Shown piece after piece: positions 1 to 9,068 of a DNA stretch of 64,000 bases; the stretch's first letter is position 1; each line of letters begins with the position of its first letter. Under the pieces are notes generated by a model. It was not told where the DNA came from, ran no database searches, and saw only the letters and a list, made by a program, of their open reading frames with translations. Position numbers and translations under genes: made by a program. The stretch comes from Nitrosomonas sp. (GTDB lineage Bacteria; Pseudomonadota; Gammaproteobacteria; Burkholderiales; Nitrosomonadaceae). Location of the stretch: positions 62,001-126,000 of the forward strand of contig JADJBK010000006.1 in assembly GCA_016703745.1 (NCBI GenBank). The letters are read 5' to 3'.

Positions 1-397
1 CCAACTCATTTTTCAAAAATTGATTGCATTGCCGGATTTCACTGGTTTCTGGCTTGTTTGCGGGTGGTAGGCATTTAACTGCATTGGTAATACGACAGTC
101 TGACAAAATCAACCCATCATCCAGTGCGATCGATTCATGATGGTTGGCCCATGCAAATTTATGTAAAGTCCGGTAGAGGAGCACACCCGCAAAATCACCG
201 GTAAAAGGCCGACCGGTACGGCTTGCACCATGTAACCCTGGTGCAAGCCCGACAATCAGCAATCTCGCTGGAGTCGCGCCAAAAGGAGGTACGGGTCGCG
301 CGTGGTAATCTGGATAGGCGGTCTTTACTTCATCAAGGTATTGCGCCAGACGTGTGCAACGGCGGCAGTCTGGTTCAAACGTCGAAGATTCAGGCAT
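1..397 (-). CDS. Uracil-DNA glycosylase, type 5-like (3' end outside window)
   Basis: Translating the minus strand from ATG at 397 gives an open frame to the window edge (132 codons). It begins MPESSTFEPDCRRCTRLAQY, with a CxxC pair near the N terminus, followed by YPDYHARPVPPFG and GLAPGLHGASRTGRPFTGD. The cysteines and the GLAPG-HG-RTGRPFTGD motif are the hallmarks of iron-sulfur type-5 (UdgB-like) uracil-DNA glycosylases, which remove uracil and some other deaminated bases in base-excision repair. The C-terminal catalytic histidine region and the remaining cysteines lie outside the window. It is divergent from efp, with 43 bases between the start codons. The family call is confident; substrate range cannot be read from this part. 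Confidence 0.8.
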   Translation of the reverse strand, partial: MPESSTFEPDCRRCTRLAQYLDEVKTAYPDYHARPVPPFGATPARLLIVGLAPGLHGASRTGRPFTGDFAGVLLYRTLHKFAWANHHESIALDDGLILSDCRITNAVKCLPPANKPETSEIRQCNQFLKNEL

Positions 398-440
398 AGT
401 AGTTTATTGTAAAATAGGCGTTTAATTCGGACTAACAACC

Positions 441-1007
441 ATGGCCAAGATTCCGGCAACTGAAATCCGTGTGGGAGATCTGATCGAGTGGGATAAGCAT
501 ATCTGGCGCGTGAGCAAATGTTATCACGTTCATGTCGGTGGACGTGGTGGTGCATTTATGCAGGTAGAGATGAAGGATATTGAAGCTGGTACCAAGATCA
601 ACCAGCGTATCCGTAGTGATGAAAAAATTGAGCGCACGCTGGTTGAGCCGCGTGATATGACCTATCTTTATCAGGAAGATAGTGAGTATGTTTTTATGGA
701 TCAACAAACCTATGAGCAGCTCAGCCTGCCGCAGGATTTTCTGGAAGGGCAGAGCGATTATCTGTTGCCCAACTCCGATCTGCAGATTAATTTCCACCAT
801 GAACGACCGATCGGTGTCAAATTGCCACCCAATGTGGTTCTGACCGTGACTGAAACTGAACCCAGCATCAAAGGCGGAACCGCTACCAGCTCCTTCAAGC
901 CCGCTACGGTTGAGACTGGGTTGGTTGTGATGGTGCCAACCTTTGTTACGCAGGGAGAAAAAATTAAAATCAATACCGATACAGGTGAGTATATCGAACG
1001 CATGTAA
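441..1007 (+). CDS. efp: Translation elongation factor P
   Basis: 188 aa, the normal length for EF-P, with three beta-barrel domains: a KOW-like N domain, an OB middle domain (residues about 65-125) and a C-terminal OB domain ending TGEYIERM. EF-P enters the ribosomal E site and relieves stalling at polyproline stretches. The tip of the domain-I loop reads HVGGRGGAF, so Arg35 stands where E. coli EF-P has its modified lysine. Spacing to the following AFMQVEMK matches the SGRNAAVVKMK loop of Pseudomonas EF-P, whose Arg32 is rhamnosylated by EarP. No earP is visible here, although it is often next to efp. The rest of the protein resembles EF-Ps with lysine loops. The downstream tamA frame starts within or just after the efp stop. 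Confidence 0.97.
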   Translation: MAKIPATEIRVGDLIEWDKHIWRVSKCYHVHVGGRGGAFMQVEMKDIEAGTKINQRIRSDEKIERTLVEPRDMTYLYQEDSEYVFMDQQTYEQLSLPQDFLEGQSDYLLPNSDLQINFHHERPIGVKLPPNVVLTVTETEPSIKGGTATSSFKPATVETGLVVMVPTFVTQGEKIKINTDTGEYIERM

Positions 1008-1041
1008 GCTATTTGCGATACCAGCCTGGACTGTGATAACT

Positions 1042-2781
1042 ATGTTAGCGGTCTGGGCTTGCAGTCTGGCTACTTTTGCCGCTACGTCCGCTTCCAATCC
1101 TAAACCCGATAAAGCTGCCAACAAATTAATCATCACGATTGATGCGCCCCATGTGATCCGGAAACTGATCGAGCAATATATCGAATTTCCTGCCAAACCT
1201 TTTGTGAGCGAAGCCAGGCGCGCAAGTTTCCAGCGGCGAATTACTCGGGAAATCGCTGAGCTTTTGCGTACAGAGGGCTACTTCACGCCAGAAATTCATT
1301 TTGAACCAGCAGCTGCAAGTCTCCACTACCACCTCAAAATCATACTCGGGCCGCGTACTCGTGTTGCTGCTTTTTTACTGGAATTCAAGGGAGCGATTGC
1401 TGATGAAACATCCGGGAACCAGGTGCGTAGAGATCAATTGCTGGCCACATGGCCGCTGACTACAGGCAGAATATTTAAGAATTCCCGCTGGGAAGATGCC
1501 AAATCAGCTTTGCTTGCCAGCGTCATGGCGCAGGATTATGCCGCTGCCCGCATCGAATCGAGCGAGGCAAGAATTAATCCAGACGAAGCGCGGGCAGAAC
1601 TGAAAATCGTGATTGATTCCGGCCCAGCATTCCATTTTGGAGAATTGCAGGTTAAGGGATTGGCGCGCTATCCACTCACCTTACTGCAACAGCGTGCTGG
1701 TTTCCGGCAAGGAGACCCCTATAACCGCGATCAGTTGCTTGCTTTCCAGGCCATGCTGCAAAACAATTCATTGTTTAACAGTGTGGATGTCAGTATCGAT
1801 ACCGATCCTGCACTCGCACCAGCCGTACCGGTTTCGGTTGTGTTGACCGAAGCAAAAAGTAAGCGTATCGGTATCGGTCTTGGTTACAGTTCAAACAACG
1901 GTGCGCGTAGTGAAATCAATTATCGTGACTTCAATTTTCTGCAACGCGCCTGGCAATTTACCAGTCTACTGAGATTGGAGCAAAAACAGCAAACCTTCTC
2001 AACCCGAGTGGACACGCTGCCGGACGCCGATCAGTATCGCTACACCTTCGGCGCCAGAGCTGTGCATACCGATATTAAAAACTTGCAGACTTTCAGTCAG
2101 CGCGCGGATTTTTCCAGAATCCGGATCACGGCCAATTCAACATTACAGTATGGAATTAACTGGCAACGGGAAAACCGACAACCCGATGGCGCACCCAGTG
2201 CCATTGTCAAAGCGCTGACTCTGGATCTTTGGTGGCGTTATCTGGATATTGATAATCCGGTGTACATCAGAAAAGGGCATGTTTCTGATATCCGATTGGG
2301 TGGTGGCTCAAGCTACGTTTTATCCGATCGTGACTTTCTGCGCGGTTATGCTCGTCATATGCACTGGTGGCCAATCGGTGATCGTGATGTGTTGTATGTC
2401 CGTGCTGAAACAGGCTATACCTTTGCTGCTTCGCGTAGCGGCATTCCGCAGGAGTATCTGTTCCGTGCCGGTGGTATTCAGTCAATCCGGGGGCATGATT
2501 TTCTGAGTCTTGGGGTTCGTGAAGGTGATGCGATCGTGGGTGGGCGTACCATGGTAACCGGAACGGTCGAATACATTCGTTGGTTGACTGAAAACTGGGG
2601 AGCCGCCGTATTTGCCGATGCCGGTGATGCTGCCGATAATCCACGCAGACTCAAACTGAATCCAGGTTATGGCGCAGGAGTACGCTGGCGTAGTCCTGCA
2701 GGGCCCTTTGCGCTCGATCTCGCCAGGCGGCATGATACGGGTACTTTGCGGGTGCATTTTTCGATTGCAGTCACTTTTTGA
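1042..2781 (+). CDS. tamA: Translocation and assembly module outer-membrane protein TamA (Omp85 family)
   Basis: About 579 aa from this start. POTRA-type repeats fill the N-terminal half, and a C-terminal 16-strand Omp85 barrel carries GGIQSIRGHDFLSLG (the GG-x-SIRG signature near residue 480) and GAGVRWRSPAGPFALDLA, ending in an aromatic Phe as barrel proteins do. With TamB it forms an envelope-spanning complex for outer-membrane protein and lipid homeostasis. The start is uncertain. ATG 1042 is the first ATG after the efp stop and gives a hydrophobic signal-like segment. An in-frame TTG at 943 would overlap efp by 65 bases but gives a better signal peptide with a lysine- and arginine-rich n-region. 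The tamA stop and tamB start are separated by one base, so the two are an operon. Confidence 0.9.
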   Translation: MLAVWACSLATFAATSASNPKPDKAANKLIITIDAPHVIRKLIEQYIEFPAKPFVSEARRASFQRRITREIAELLRTEGYFTPEIHFEPAAASLHYHLKIILGPRTRVAAFLLEFKGAIADETSGNQVRRDQLLATWPLTTGRIFKNSRWEDAKSALLASVMAQDYAAARIESSEARINPDEARAELKIVIDSGPAFHFGELQVKGLARYPLTLLQQRAGFRQGDPYNRDQLLAFQAMLQNNSLFNSVDVSIDTDPALAPAVPVSVVLTEAKSKRIGIGLGYSSNNGARSEINYRDFNFLQRAWQFTSLLRLEQKQQTFSTRVDTLPDADQYRYTFGARAVHTDIKNLQTFSQRADFSRIRITANSTLQYGINWQRENRQPDGAPSAIVKALTLDLWWRYLDIDNPVYIRKGHVSDIRLGGGSSYVLSDRDFLRGYARHMHWWPIGDRDVLYVRAETGYTFAASRSGIPQEYLFRAGGIQSIRGHDFLSLGVREGDAIVGGRTMVTGTVEYIRWLTENWGAAVFADAGDAADNPRRLKLNPGYGAGVRWRSPAGPFALDLARRHDTGTLRVHFSIAVTF

Positions 2782-2782
2782 T

Positions 2783-5700
2783 ATGAATGAAACCAGTTCA
2801 TCCGCTCGTATTGCGGCAACTTCGCAGCCTGCCGGTCGTTATGCTGCTTTCAAAACCTGGATATTGGCCATCCTGTTGCCAGTATTTTTTATGGCGACCG
2901 GTGGCGTTTACTGGCTGACTACGACTACTGCTGGTCTGCAGTGGTTGCTGACGACAGTTTCCAGGGCAAGCGACGATGCGCTGGTCTTTACTGATGTAAC
3001 GGGTAGTCTGCCATCCTTACGAATTGGTCGAGTGATTTATCAGGATGAGGAATATGTCGTCAAGATCGAAAAACTGGCGATTGACTGGCGTCCACGCGAC
3101 CTGCTCAACAGGACCTTGCTGATCGAAGCATTCACCATGGATACCGTCGAATTTTCCAGTGCGCCATCGGATGCTCCGCTCAGCCTGCCGGACACATTGC
3201 AGCTACCCATTAATGTCGTTATCAACCAATTAGGGATTCGTTCGTTACGCACATTTACCCTTGGCATTGATACCCCTGATTTCAGCGCACAGCAGCTTGT
3301 GTTACGTCTGATTGGTAGCGACACGCTGTACCAATTTCCCGTTTTTTCGCTCACCCTCGAACAGGGCAAGCTCGTGGGCAGGCTACAGATCGCCACGCAT
3401 GCGCCATTCGACCTGTCCAGTCTGATCGTCTTACATGATTGGCCAGCCGCACTCGCAGTCGACTATCCGGTATCCAGTTACATTTCCCTCCATGTAAAAG
3501 GTGATTTAAAGCAGACACGCGCGGTACTGGCAATTCAGGCAGGCGAACTGCGAGGACACGGCATGATCGCTCTGCAACCTTTTGACATTCAGCCCCTCAC
3601 TGCACTCAATCTTGAGCTGGATAATCTTGATCCGCAGCGCCTCTCTGCTGGCTTTCCCTCGGCACGCCTTAGTCTGACCACGAAGCTACAGCAGACTGAG
3701 CAGGGTGTGCTACAAGGACATCTCGAAATACACAATACACAGCCTCAACCGCTCGACCGGGGCGGGCTGCCACTGCAAGATGTCCGGACAAGGCTTTCAC
3801 TGAAGGAAGAAACCCTTGTGCTCGACGATATGGCGATAGGGCTGGCTGCTGGCTCAAAGCAGGCAATCGCTCATCTTGCCGGCGAGATACAGTGGCATAT
3901 CGGTGATGCCTCTGGCTGGGCTGATCTCAAAATTCATCAACTTAACCCTGCGTTGCTTGATACGCGTCTGCAACCGGAAAATTTGTCAGGGCAGATCGAA
4001 TTACAGGGAGACCAGACTGTGCGGCAGGGCAGGATCCAGCTGCATGACAAGTCTTCAAAGCTTGCTTTTGATGCCATGTTATCCCAGTGTAACCATACCA
4101 TTACCATCGAATCGCTCGATTTATCTCATGGAAATGCCCGCGTTTCCGGTCGTGGCTATTTACAGTTGGATGCTGATCAGCCCTTCACTTTTGAGGGTAT
4201 GCTCAAACAGTTCGACCTGTCGGCACTGATTGATGTACCGCATTCCAATCTGAATGCTAATTTTCAACTGAATGGCCACCTGATACCTCAACCAGCAGGA
4301 AAAATCGACTATACCATCACGCCCAGCCATTTTGATAAACAGCCGGTGATGGGTAAGGGTGTCATTACACTTAGCCAGATTAATCAGTTAAGGCATCTCG
4401 CTGCGGATGCCGAGTTACGCCTTGGCGATAATCTGCTGCAGGTCAGTGGTCAGCTGGGCCAAGCCGGTGATCGGTTGCGGCTCACTCTCTCTGCTCCCCA
4501 TTTGGTACAGGCGGGTCAGAATTTGCAGGGTGACCTTAACGCCCACCTTACGTTTGCTGGACGGCTGGATCAGCCTGACATCATATTTGAAGCCAGCTCA
4601 ACACAATTTTCTTATCTTAATAAACATCAACTTGCCAGTATTAAAGTAAAAGGCAGTTGGCAGGGTGAAACCATTGCGCTGGATCTGCAGGCCGGGAAAT
4701 ACCACGCGGATTCGCAATCCTATTTTCACAAACTGATCCTCAGCGTCACAGGTACGGAATCCCGGCATCAGGTGTCATTAAAGGCCGATATCGATCAGAC
4801 GAGGCAGCTACAATTCAATACAAGCGGCGGGCTAGTCAAGAATGTGAAGAATCATGCTGCTTTTCAATGGCGCGGTGCCATTGAGCAGCTTGTGCTGACG
4901 GGTGCCATGCCAGTTAGACTCATCACGCAGCCAGCCGTGGCGCTTAGTGCGGAGCAATTTACATTGGGGCATACCCGTCTTGCAGTGGCATCGGGTAACA
5001 TCGATATTCAGCAGATCAGCTGGACACCTGAAAACTGGGTGACACAGGGCACGTTTGAGCAAATCACATTACCAGCGGTCGTGGCGGCCGGAGAAACCAG
5101 CGAACCATTGACAGTAGGGGGGCATTGGCAGCTTGCCGCCAATCGGCAATTGCGCGGAAATATTCTGCTTCGACGTACCCATGGTGACTGGGTACTGCCA
5201 CTCGATACCCCATTTGCGCTTGGTTTGCAAGCGCTGTCACTCGAATTGCTGGCCGAAGAAAATATTGTCAACGTTAATCTCGACGTTGAAGGCACGCATA
5301 TCGGCAAGACACTGGCCAGCGCCAGGATTCCGCTGCAGCGTATGGATCACACCTGGCAAATCAAACCCGATGCCCAGCTGAATGGCAGTTTGCAGTTCAA
5401 TCTACCCGATTTATCGTGGATAGGCCCGGCAATTAATGAAAATATTCTCAGCAGCGGTAAGCTTGTCGGTAACGCAACGCTCACAGGTACCCTTGAAATA
5501 CCCCGGTTGCAGGGGGAGATTCAGGGGCAGGCGCTTGCTTTTGCTCTACTTGATGAGGGCTTGCAACTGCAGGATGGCAAACTAATAGCACGCTTAGATC
5601 GGGATAACTTCGTGCTGGATACGTTGTCTTTTGTCGCTCCATTGGAAAAGCCATCGAAAGACCGACTGCTTAAAGGACTGGAACTGGCGCGTCAAAGCGG

Positions 5701-6787
5701 GCAGATCGATATGAATGGCAACTACAATCTGCGTCATCAGCTGGGCAAGCTACGCGTAATATTTGATTTTTTGCCGCTGATTCAACAACCTGATCGCTGG
5801 ATCGTTGTCTCTGGCGATAACCGCATCGATTTCCGGGAGCGCGCACTTGCCGTCACGGGAACAATTCTAACCGAGGTCGGTTTCCTGAAACAGCCTGTTG
5901 CCGGGCGGCCAACACTTGATGATGACGTTATGATCATCGGTGAAACTGAACACTCGTCCAAATCGCCTGCTTTTGCAGTTAATGTTGATGCCATGCTTGA
6001 TTTGGGGGATCACTTTTATCTGCGCACCTCCGGGCTGGAAGGACGGCTGGCCGGGCAATTACGGCTGCGTGGCAGACCGGGTCAGCCGCTGAGCGCCATC
6101 GGCAGCATTACTACCCGCGATACCCGCTTTGAAGCCTATGGCCAGAAACTATTCGTCAAACGCGGTATTGTCAATTTCGATGGTCCGCTTGACAACCCGG
6201 GGCTCAATATTCTTGCTGTGCGTAGCAATTTACTGCCTGGCAGTCCGGCAGTCGAGCGATCTGAATTTTTTGATCAACTGCCGCATCAGGATAATACCCG
6301 GAACAACTCAACAGCACGTAGCAGTCTGCAGGTCGAGGCAGGTGTGGAAGTGGCTGGCACCGTGCGTAATCCCAAAATTAAACTGGTCTCGGAGCCCAAT
6401 GTTCCGGATTCTGAAAAACTATCATGGCTGATTCTGGGGCGCGCACCGGATGCTGGTGGTTTTGACGGCGGCATGTTGCTCAGCGCCGCCAGCTCTATTC
6501 TTGGGGGACAATCTGATGAAAGTATGCTCGACAAAGTTACCAGAGGACTGGGTTTCGATGATATTTCAATCCGGCGGCGCGAAGGCGGCAGTTCGCTTGC
6601 CGACCAGATCGGCACAGTCGGTAAACGTCTCTCCTCTCGCGCCTATCTGAGCTATGAACGCGGCCTAACCAACGCTTCTACTGGTGTTGCCAAACTCACC
6701 TATACCCTGTTCCCCAGCATTACTCTCGTTACGCGTGCTGGTGAAGATAGCGCGATAGACCTCTTTTACAACCTGGGTTTTGATTAA
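2783..6787 (+). CDS. tamB: Translocation and assembly module inner-membrane protein TamB
   Basis: 1334 aa starting at MNETSSSARIAATS, one base after the tamA stop. The frame is open upstream inside tamA, but this ATG fits operon spacing. One N-terminal transmembrane anchor lies at residues about 25-45 (TWILAILLPVFFMATGGVYW). A very long beta-strand-rich periplasmic region follows, of the lipid-carrying beta-taco type, and a C-terminal DUF490 domain contains SWLILGRAPD and ends in LFYNLGFD. TamB anchors in the inner membrane and binds TamA; the family is implicated in outer-membrane biogenesis and phospholipid transport to the outer membrane. Length and order match the family. Confidence 0.93.
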   Translation: MNETSSSARIAATSQPAGRYAAFKTWILAILLPVFFMATGGVYWLTTTTAGLQWLLTTVSRASDDALVFTDVTGSLPSLRIGRVIYQDEEYVVKIEKLAIDWRPRDLLNRTLLIEAFTMDTVEFSSAPSDAPLSLPDTLQLPINVVINQLGIRSLRTFTLGIDTPDFSAQQLVLRLIGSDTLYQFPVFSLTLEQGKLVGRLQIATHAPFDLSSLIVLHDWPAALAVDYPVSSYISLHVKGDLKQTRAVLAIQAGELRGHGMIALQPFDIQPLTALNLELDNLDPQRLSAGFPSARLSLTTKLQQTEQGVLQGHLEIHNTQPQPLDRGGLPLQDVRTRLSLKEETLVLDDMAIGLAAGSKQAIAHLAGEIQWHIGDASGWADLKIHQLNPALLDTRLQPENLSGQIELQGDQTVRQGRIQLHDKSSKLAFDAMLSQCNHTITIESLDLSHGNARVSGRGYLQLDADQPFTFEGMLKQFDLSALIDVPHSNLNANFQLNGHLIPQPAGKIDYTITPSHFDKQPVMGKGVITLSQINQLRHLAADAELRLGDNLLQVSGQLGQAGDRLRLTLSAPHLVQAGQNLQGDLNAHLTFAGRLDQPDIIFEASSTQFSYLNKHQLASIKVKGSWQGETIALDLQAGKYHADSQSYFHKLILSVTGTESRHQVSLKADIDQTRQLQFNTSGGLVKNVKNHAAFQWRGAIEQLVLTGAMPVRLITQPAVALSAEQFTLGHTRLAVASGNIDIQQISWTPENWVTQGTFEQITLPAVVAAGETSEPLTVGGHWQLAANRQLRGNILLRRTHGDWVLPLDTPFALGLQALSLELLAEENIVNVNLDVEGTHIGKTLASARIPLQRMDHTWQIKPDAQLNGSLQFNLPDLSWIGPAINENILSSGKLVGNATLTGTLEIPRLQGEIQGQALAFALLDEGLQLQDGKLIARLDRDNFVLDTLSFVAPLEKPSKDRLLKGLELARQSGQIDMNGNYNLRHQLGKLRVIFDFLPLIQQPDRWIVVSGDNRIDFRERALAVTGTILTEVGFLKQPVAGRPTLDDDVMIIGETEHSSKSPAFAVNVDAMLDLGDHFYLRTSGLEGRLAGQLRLRGRPGQPLSAIGSITTRDTRFEAYGQKLFVKRGIVNFDGPLDNPGLNILAVRSNLLPGSPAVERSEFFDQLPHQDNTRNNSTARSSLQVEAGVEVAGTVRNPKIKLVSEPNVPDSEKLSWLILGRAPDAGGFDGGMLLSAASSILGGQSDESMLDKVTRGLGFDDISIRRREGGSSLADQIGTVGKRLSSRAYLSYERGLTNASTGVAKLTYTLFPSITLVTRAGEDSAIDLFYNLGFD

Positions 6788-6788
6788 T

Positions 6789-6936
6789 GGACATTTCTAC
6801 AAATCTACATTTTGTGACTCGTTACAATATGTTGCGATTCAAAAAAATGTTTCATTGTCTATCAATCTCCTGCCGAGTCAAATATTTTTTGTTCTTACCT
6901 CGTTTTGCTTAACACCCTGAATTTTTAGAGACACCC
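6789..6936. repeat. MITE-like element, family A, copy 1
   Basis: A 148-bp AT-rich non-coding segment filling the gap between the convergent tamB and GH57 genes. Its ends are imperfect inverted repeats, GGACATTTCTAC on the left and TTTTTAGAGACACCC on the right. Its interior matches the segment at 46072-47808 once the IS1182 inside that copy is removed. Shared blocks include TTTTTTGTTC, CCTCGTTTTG and the terminal AGAGACACCC. No target duplication is visible here, so this copy looks older. It may serve as the bidirectional intergenic region between the two genes. Confidence 0.7.
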
Positions 6937-6963
6937 TGGTATCAATTGCGTCAGAAAATGTAC

Positions 6964-8994
6964 TTAATGGGGATCTGGGTTAAATTGCAGGCAAATTTGC
7001 TGTTGACTGGTAACAAAAGTCCAGATGAGCGTAATTTTCACCGCTTGCATGATTTTTTCGAACCCCCCCTCGGATTGAGAAACGGAAAAATGAGGGTGCG
7101 CCTGAAATACAACTGCTGGTGAAGTCTGAAGAATGACGCTACCTTTCAGCGTGTCGTCCTCAAGTGTAATCGATTCGAGGCCATTCATTTCAAGTGGCAA
7201 CCCGAAACCGGCAAGATTTCTTTTTTGTTGACGATAGCGTCCACCCGGTCCATCACAGCTTGGCATGGCGAGGTTGATTTCCGTCTGCATGTGCAAATTT
7301 TCCCTATCATCCCTGTCACCATCGGTTCTGTAAGTGACAATCAATTGATTCTGCTTCAGACGTATTTGTTTATTGATCAGAATTTGACCATGGGTAGATT
7401 GAAAACTGATAATTTTATCGTCATCAGAAGGGAGTGGCAGGTAAGTCAGCAAGTTGCCATTTAGATGATCGATAAAAAGGTGCTGTGCGTGCGCATCGGG
7501 TTGCAGGTCTACCTGATTGATGACATGTTTAAAACTGATCCGGTCATGTGCCGAGGCAATCCCTGGTTGATGGTGATTGGATTCCTGTTGAAGCTCCGGT
7601 TGAATTTTGCGGTGGTAGTGCTCAGTCTGACGGGTCAGTGTATCGGCAAAATTATGTTTGAGAGCATAAGCGTCCAATTCACAGAGGCTGGCGGAGCCAT
7701 TCAGCTTGATAACAGCCTGTAACTGACTGTTTCTTATGTATATTTCATTGATTCCATCCAGATCAGTATCTTCCTCGTAATGAGTTGGACGAGGCTGACA
7801 TTGATCCAGCAGCGCTTCCAGTTCTATCAGATTGTTGTAGATGGCACGCCGCAGATGTGGGAGGTACAGCCCCCCAAACAAGCCGTGCCAGTAAGCGTCA
7901 TTGGCTTGTGAAGCATACAGGCATTGCTGCATGGCACGGGTACGCTGTTTTGCCGGTAAGGCTGCATAACGCGCAGATAACCCAAGCATGCGCTTATGCA
8001 TCCAGTTTGATTCAGGGTAGCGTGAGAAAAAGTTTTTCCAGATGCCGCCGCGCAAAAATGATTTGCTGCGTTCATACCAGCCTTCTGACTTGGCACGCTG
8101 CACCAGATCTGCATAAGTATGGGCTGGCGTGGCCGGCAATGCCCATTCGCTCATTTCCATGTAGGAAGTGGTGGGTAAATAGACAATGCCACGTGTTTTT
8201 TCATGGGAATGATAGTCGCGGAAATGCTGAGTCTTAATCTGGGATGACGCGAGTACGCCTTGTATAAATTGTTCGAGCCAGCCTTGTGTATAAACCCAGT
8301 GATAGGTTTCAGGCCAGATACCAAATTTTTCGATGTCATCAAAATAAATGGCAGCTGATTGTCGATTTGGCTGCTGCTGATCAGCTAGTGAAGCCAGATA
8401 GGCAATAGCGTCATGTGCCGGAGAAAAGGGTAGTTTGTAACGCAGCTGTTCTGAAATGGGAAATAGATCGAGCGTGCGCCGGTCTTCCTCGGTAGAAAAA
8501 TAGCCATCAAGTTCTGCTGGATCCTTGCCTGCGCAGATAAAATGATAATCGTCCACTATGACATAACGAATATCACAAGATACCAGCGATGGAACAACAG
8601 TTGCTTCCCAGACACGTTCGGTTAACCACGCGCCTTGCGGTTTCTCTCCCAGATTTTTCTTGAGCTTGGATGAAAATGTTTTGATCTGGCCAATACGATC
8701 TTGCTCCGGTATAACAGCAAGCACCGGCTCAGTATCGCCTGCACCAAAAAGTTCGACTTGTCCACGCTTGACCATTTCTTTCAGCATGGCCATATCTTGC
8801 GGGTAATGCTCCAGCAGAAAGTCCAGCAGCCAGCCAGAAAAATGCACCGCAAAGTGAAACTCAGGGTAACGGAACAATGTCTCGATGAATGGGCGATAAC
8901 AGCGCTCGTGTGCATCCTTAACCACTTCGGGAAAGTTGCCAATTGGCTGGTGCGCATGGACACCAAAGAGCAAAGAGACAGGCTGGGTCATCAT
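6964..8994 (-). CDS. GH57 4-alpha-glucanotransferase / alpha-amylase-like enzyme
   Basis: 676 aa. The N-terminal GH57 (beta/alpha)7 barrel carries the family motifs in order: HAHQP (about residues 13-17), ELFGAG (about 81-86), GAWLTERVWE with the likely nucleophile Glu126, and YFDDIEKFGIWPETY with the likely acid/base Asp near 219-220. The C-terminal part resembles the DUF1925/DUF1926 beta-sandwich domains of Thermococcus-type 4-alpha-glucanotransferases. These enzymes transfer or hydrolyse alpha-1,4-glucan chains in the cytoplasm, which fits its place beside glgC and glgB. It is followed, in the same direction, after another GH57 gene and is probably co-transcribed with it. Transferase versus hydrolase activity cannot be decided from sequence alone. 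Confidence 0.85.
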   Translation of the reverse strand: MMTQPVSLLFGVHAHQPIGNFPEVVKDAHERCYRPFIETLFRYPEFHFAVHFSGWLLDFLLEHYPQDMAMLKEMVKRGQVELFGAGDTEPVLAVIPEQDRIGQIKTFSSKLKKNLGEKPQGAWLTERVWEATVVPSLVSCDIRYVIVDDYHFICAGKDPAELDGYFSTEEDRRTLDLFPISEQLRYKLPFSPAHDAIAYLASLADQQQPNRQSAAIYFDDIEKFGIWPETYHWVYTQGWLEQFIQGVLASSQIKTQHFRDYHSHEKTRGIVYLPTTSYMEMSEWALPATPAHTYADLVQRAKSEGWYERSKSFLRGGIWKNFFSRYPESNWMHKRMLGLSARYAALPAKQRTRAMQQCLYASQANDAYWHGLFGGLYLPHLRRAIYNNLIELEALLDQCQPRPTHYEEDTDLDGINEIYIRNSQLQAVIKLNGSASLCELDAYALKHNFADTLTRQTEHYHRKIQPELQQESNHHQPGIASAHDRISFKHVINQVDLQPDAHAQHLFIDHLNGNLLTYLPLPSDDDKIISFQSTHGQILINKQIRLKQNQLIVTYRTDGDRDDRENLHMQTEINLAMPSCDGPGGRYRQQKRNLAGFGLPLEMNGLESITLEDDTLKGSVILQTSPAVVFQAHPHFSVSQSEGGFEKIMQAVKITLIWTFVTSQQQICLQFNPDPH

Positions 8995-9068
8995 TTTATT
9001 CCAGGTTTGTAAATCAATCGTTGCGTTCTGGCCTCATCATGCTGTAATTTCATGACCAGGCTATTACC

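Noticed and set aside
325..1196. Minus-strand open frames over efp and tamA (76 and 254 codons)
   Set aside because: They are antisense to confidently identified genes and have no family similarity; the minus-strand uracil-DNA glycosylase uses a different frame starting at 397.
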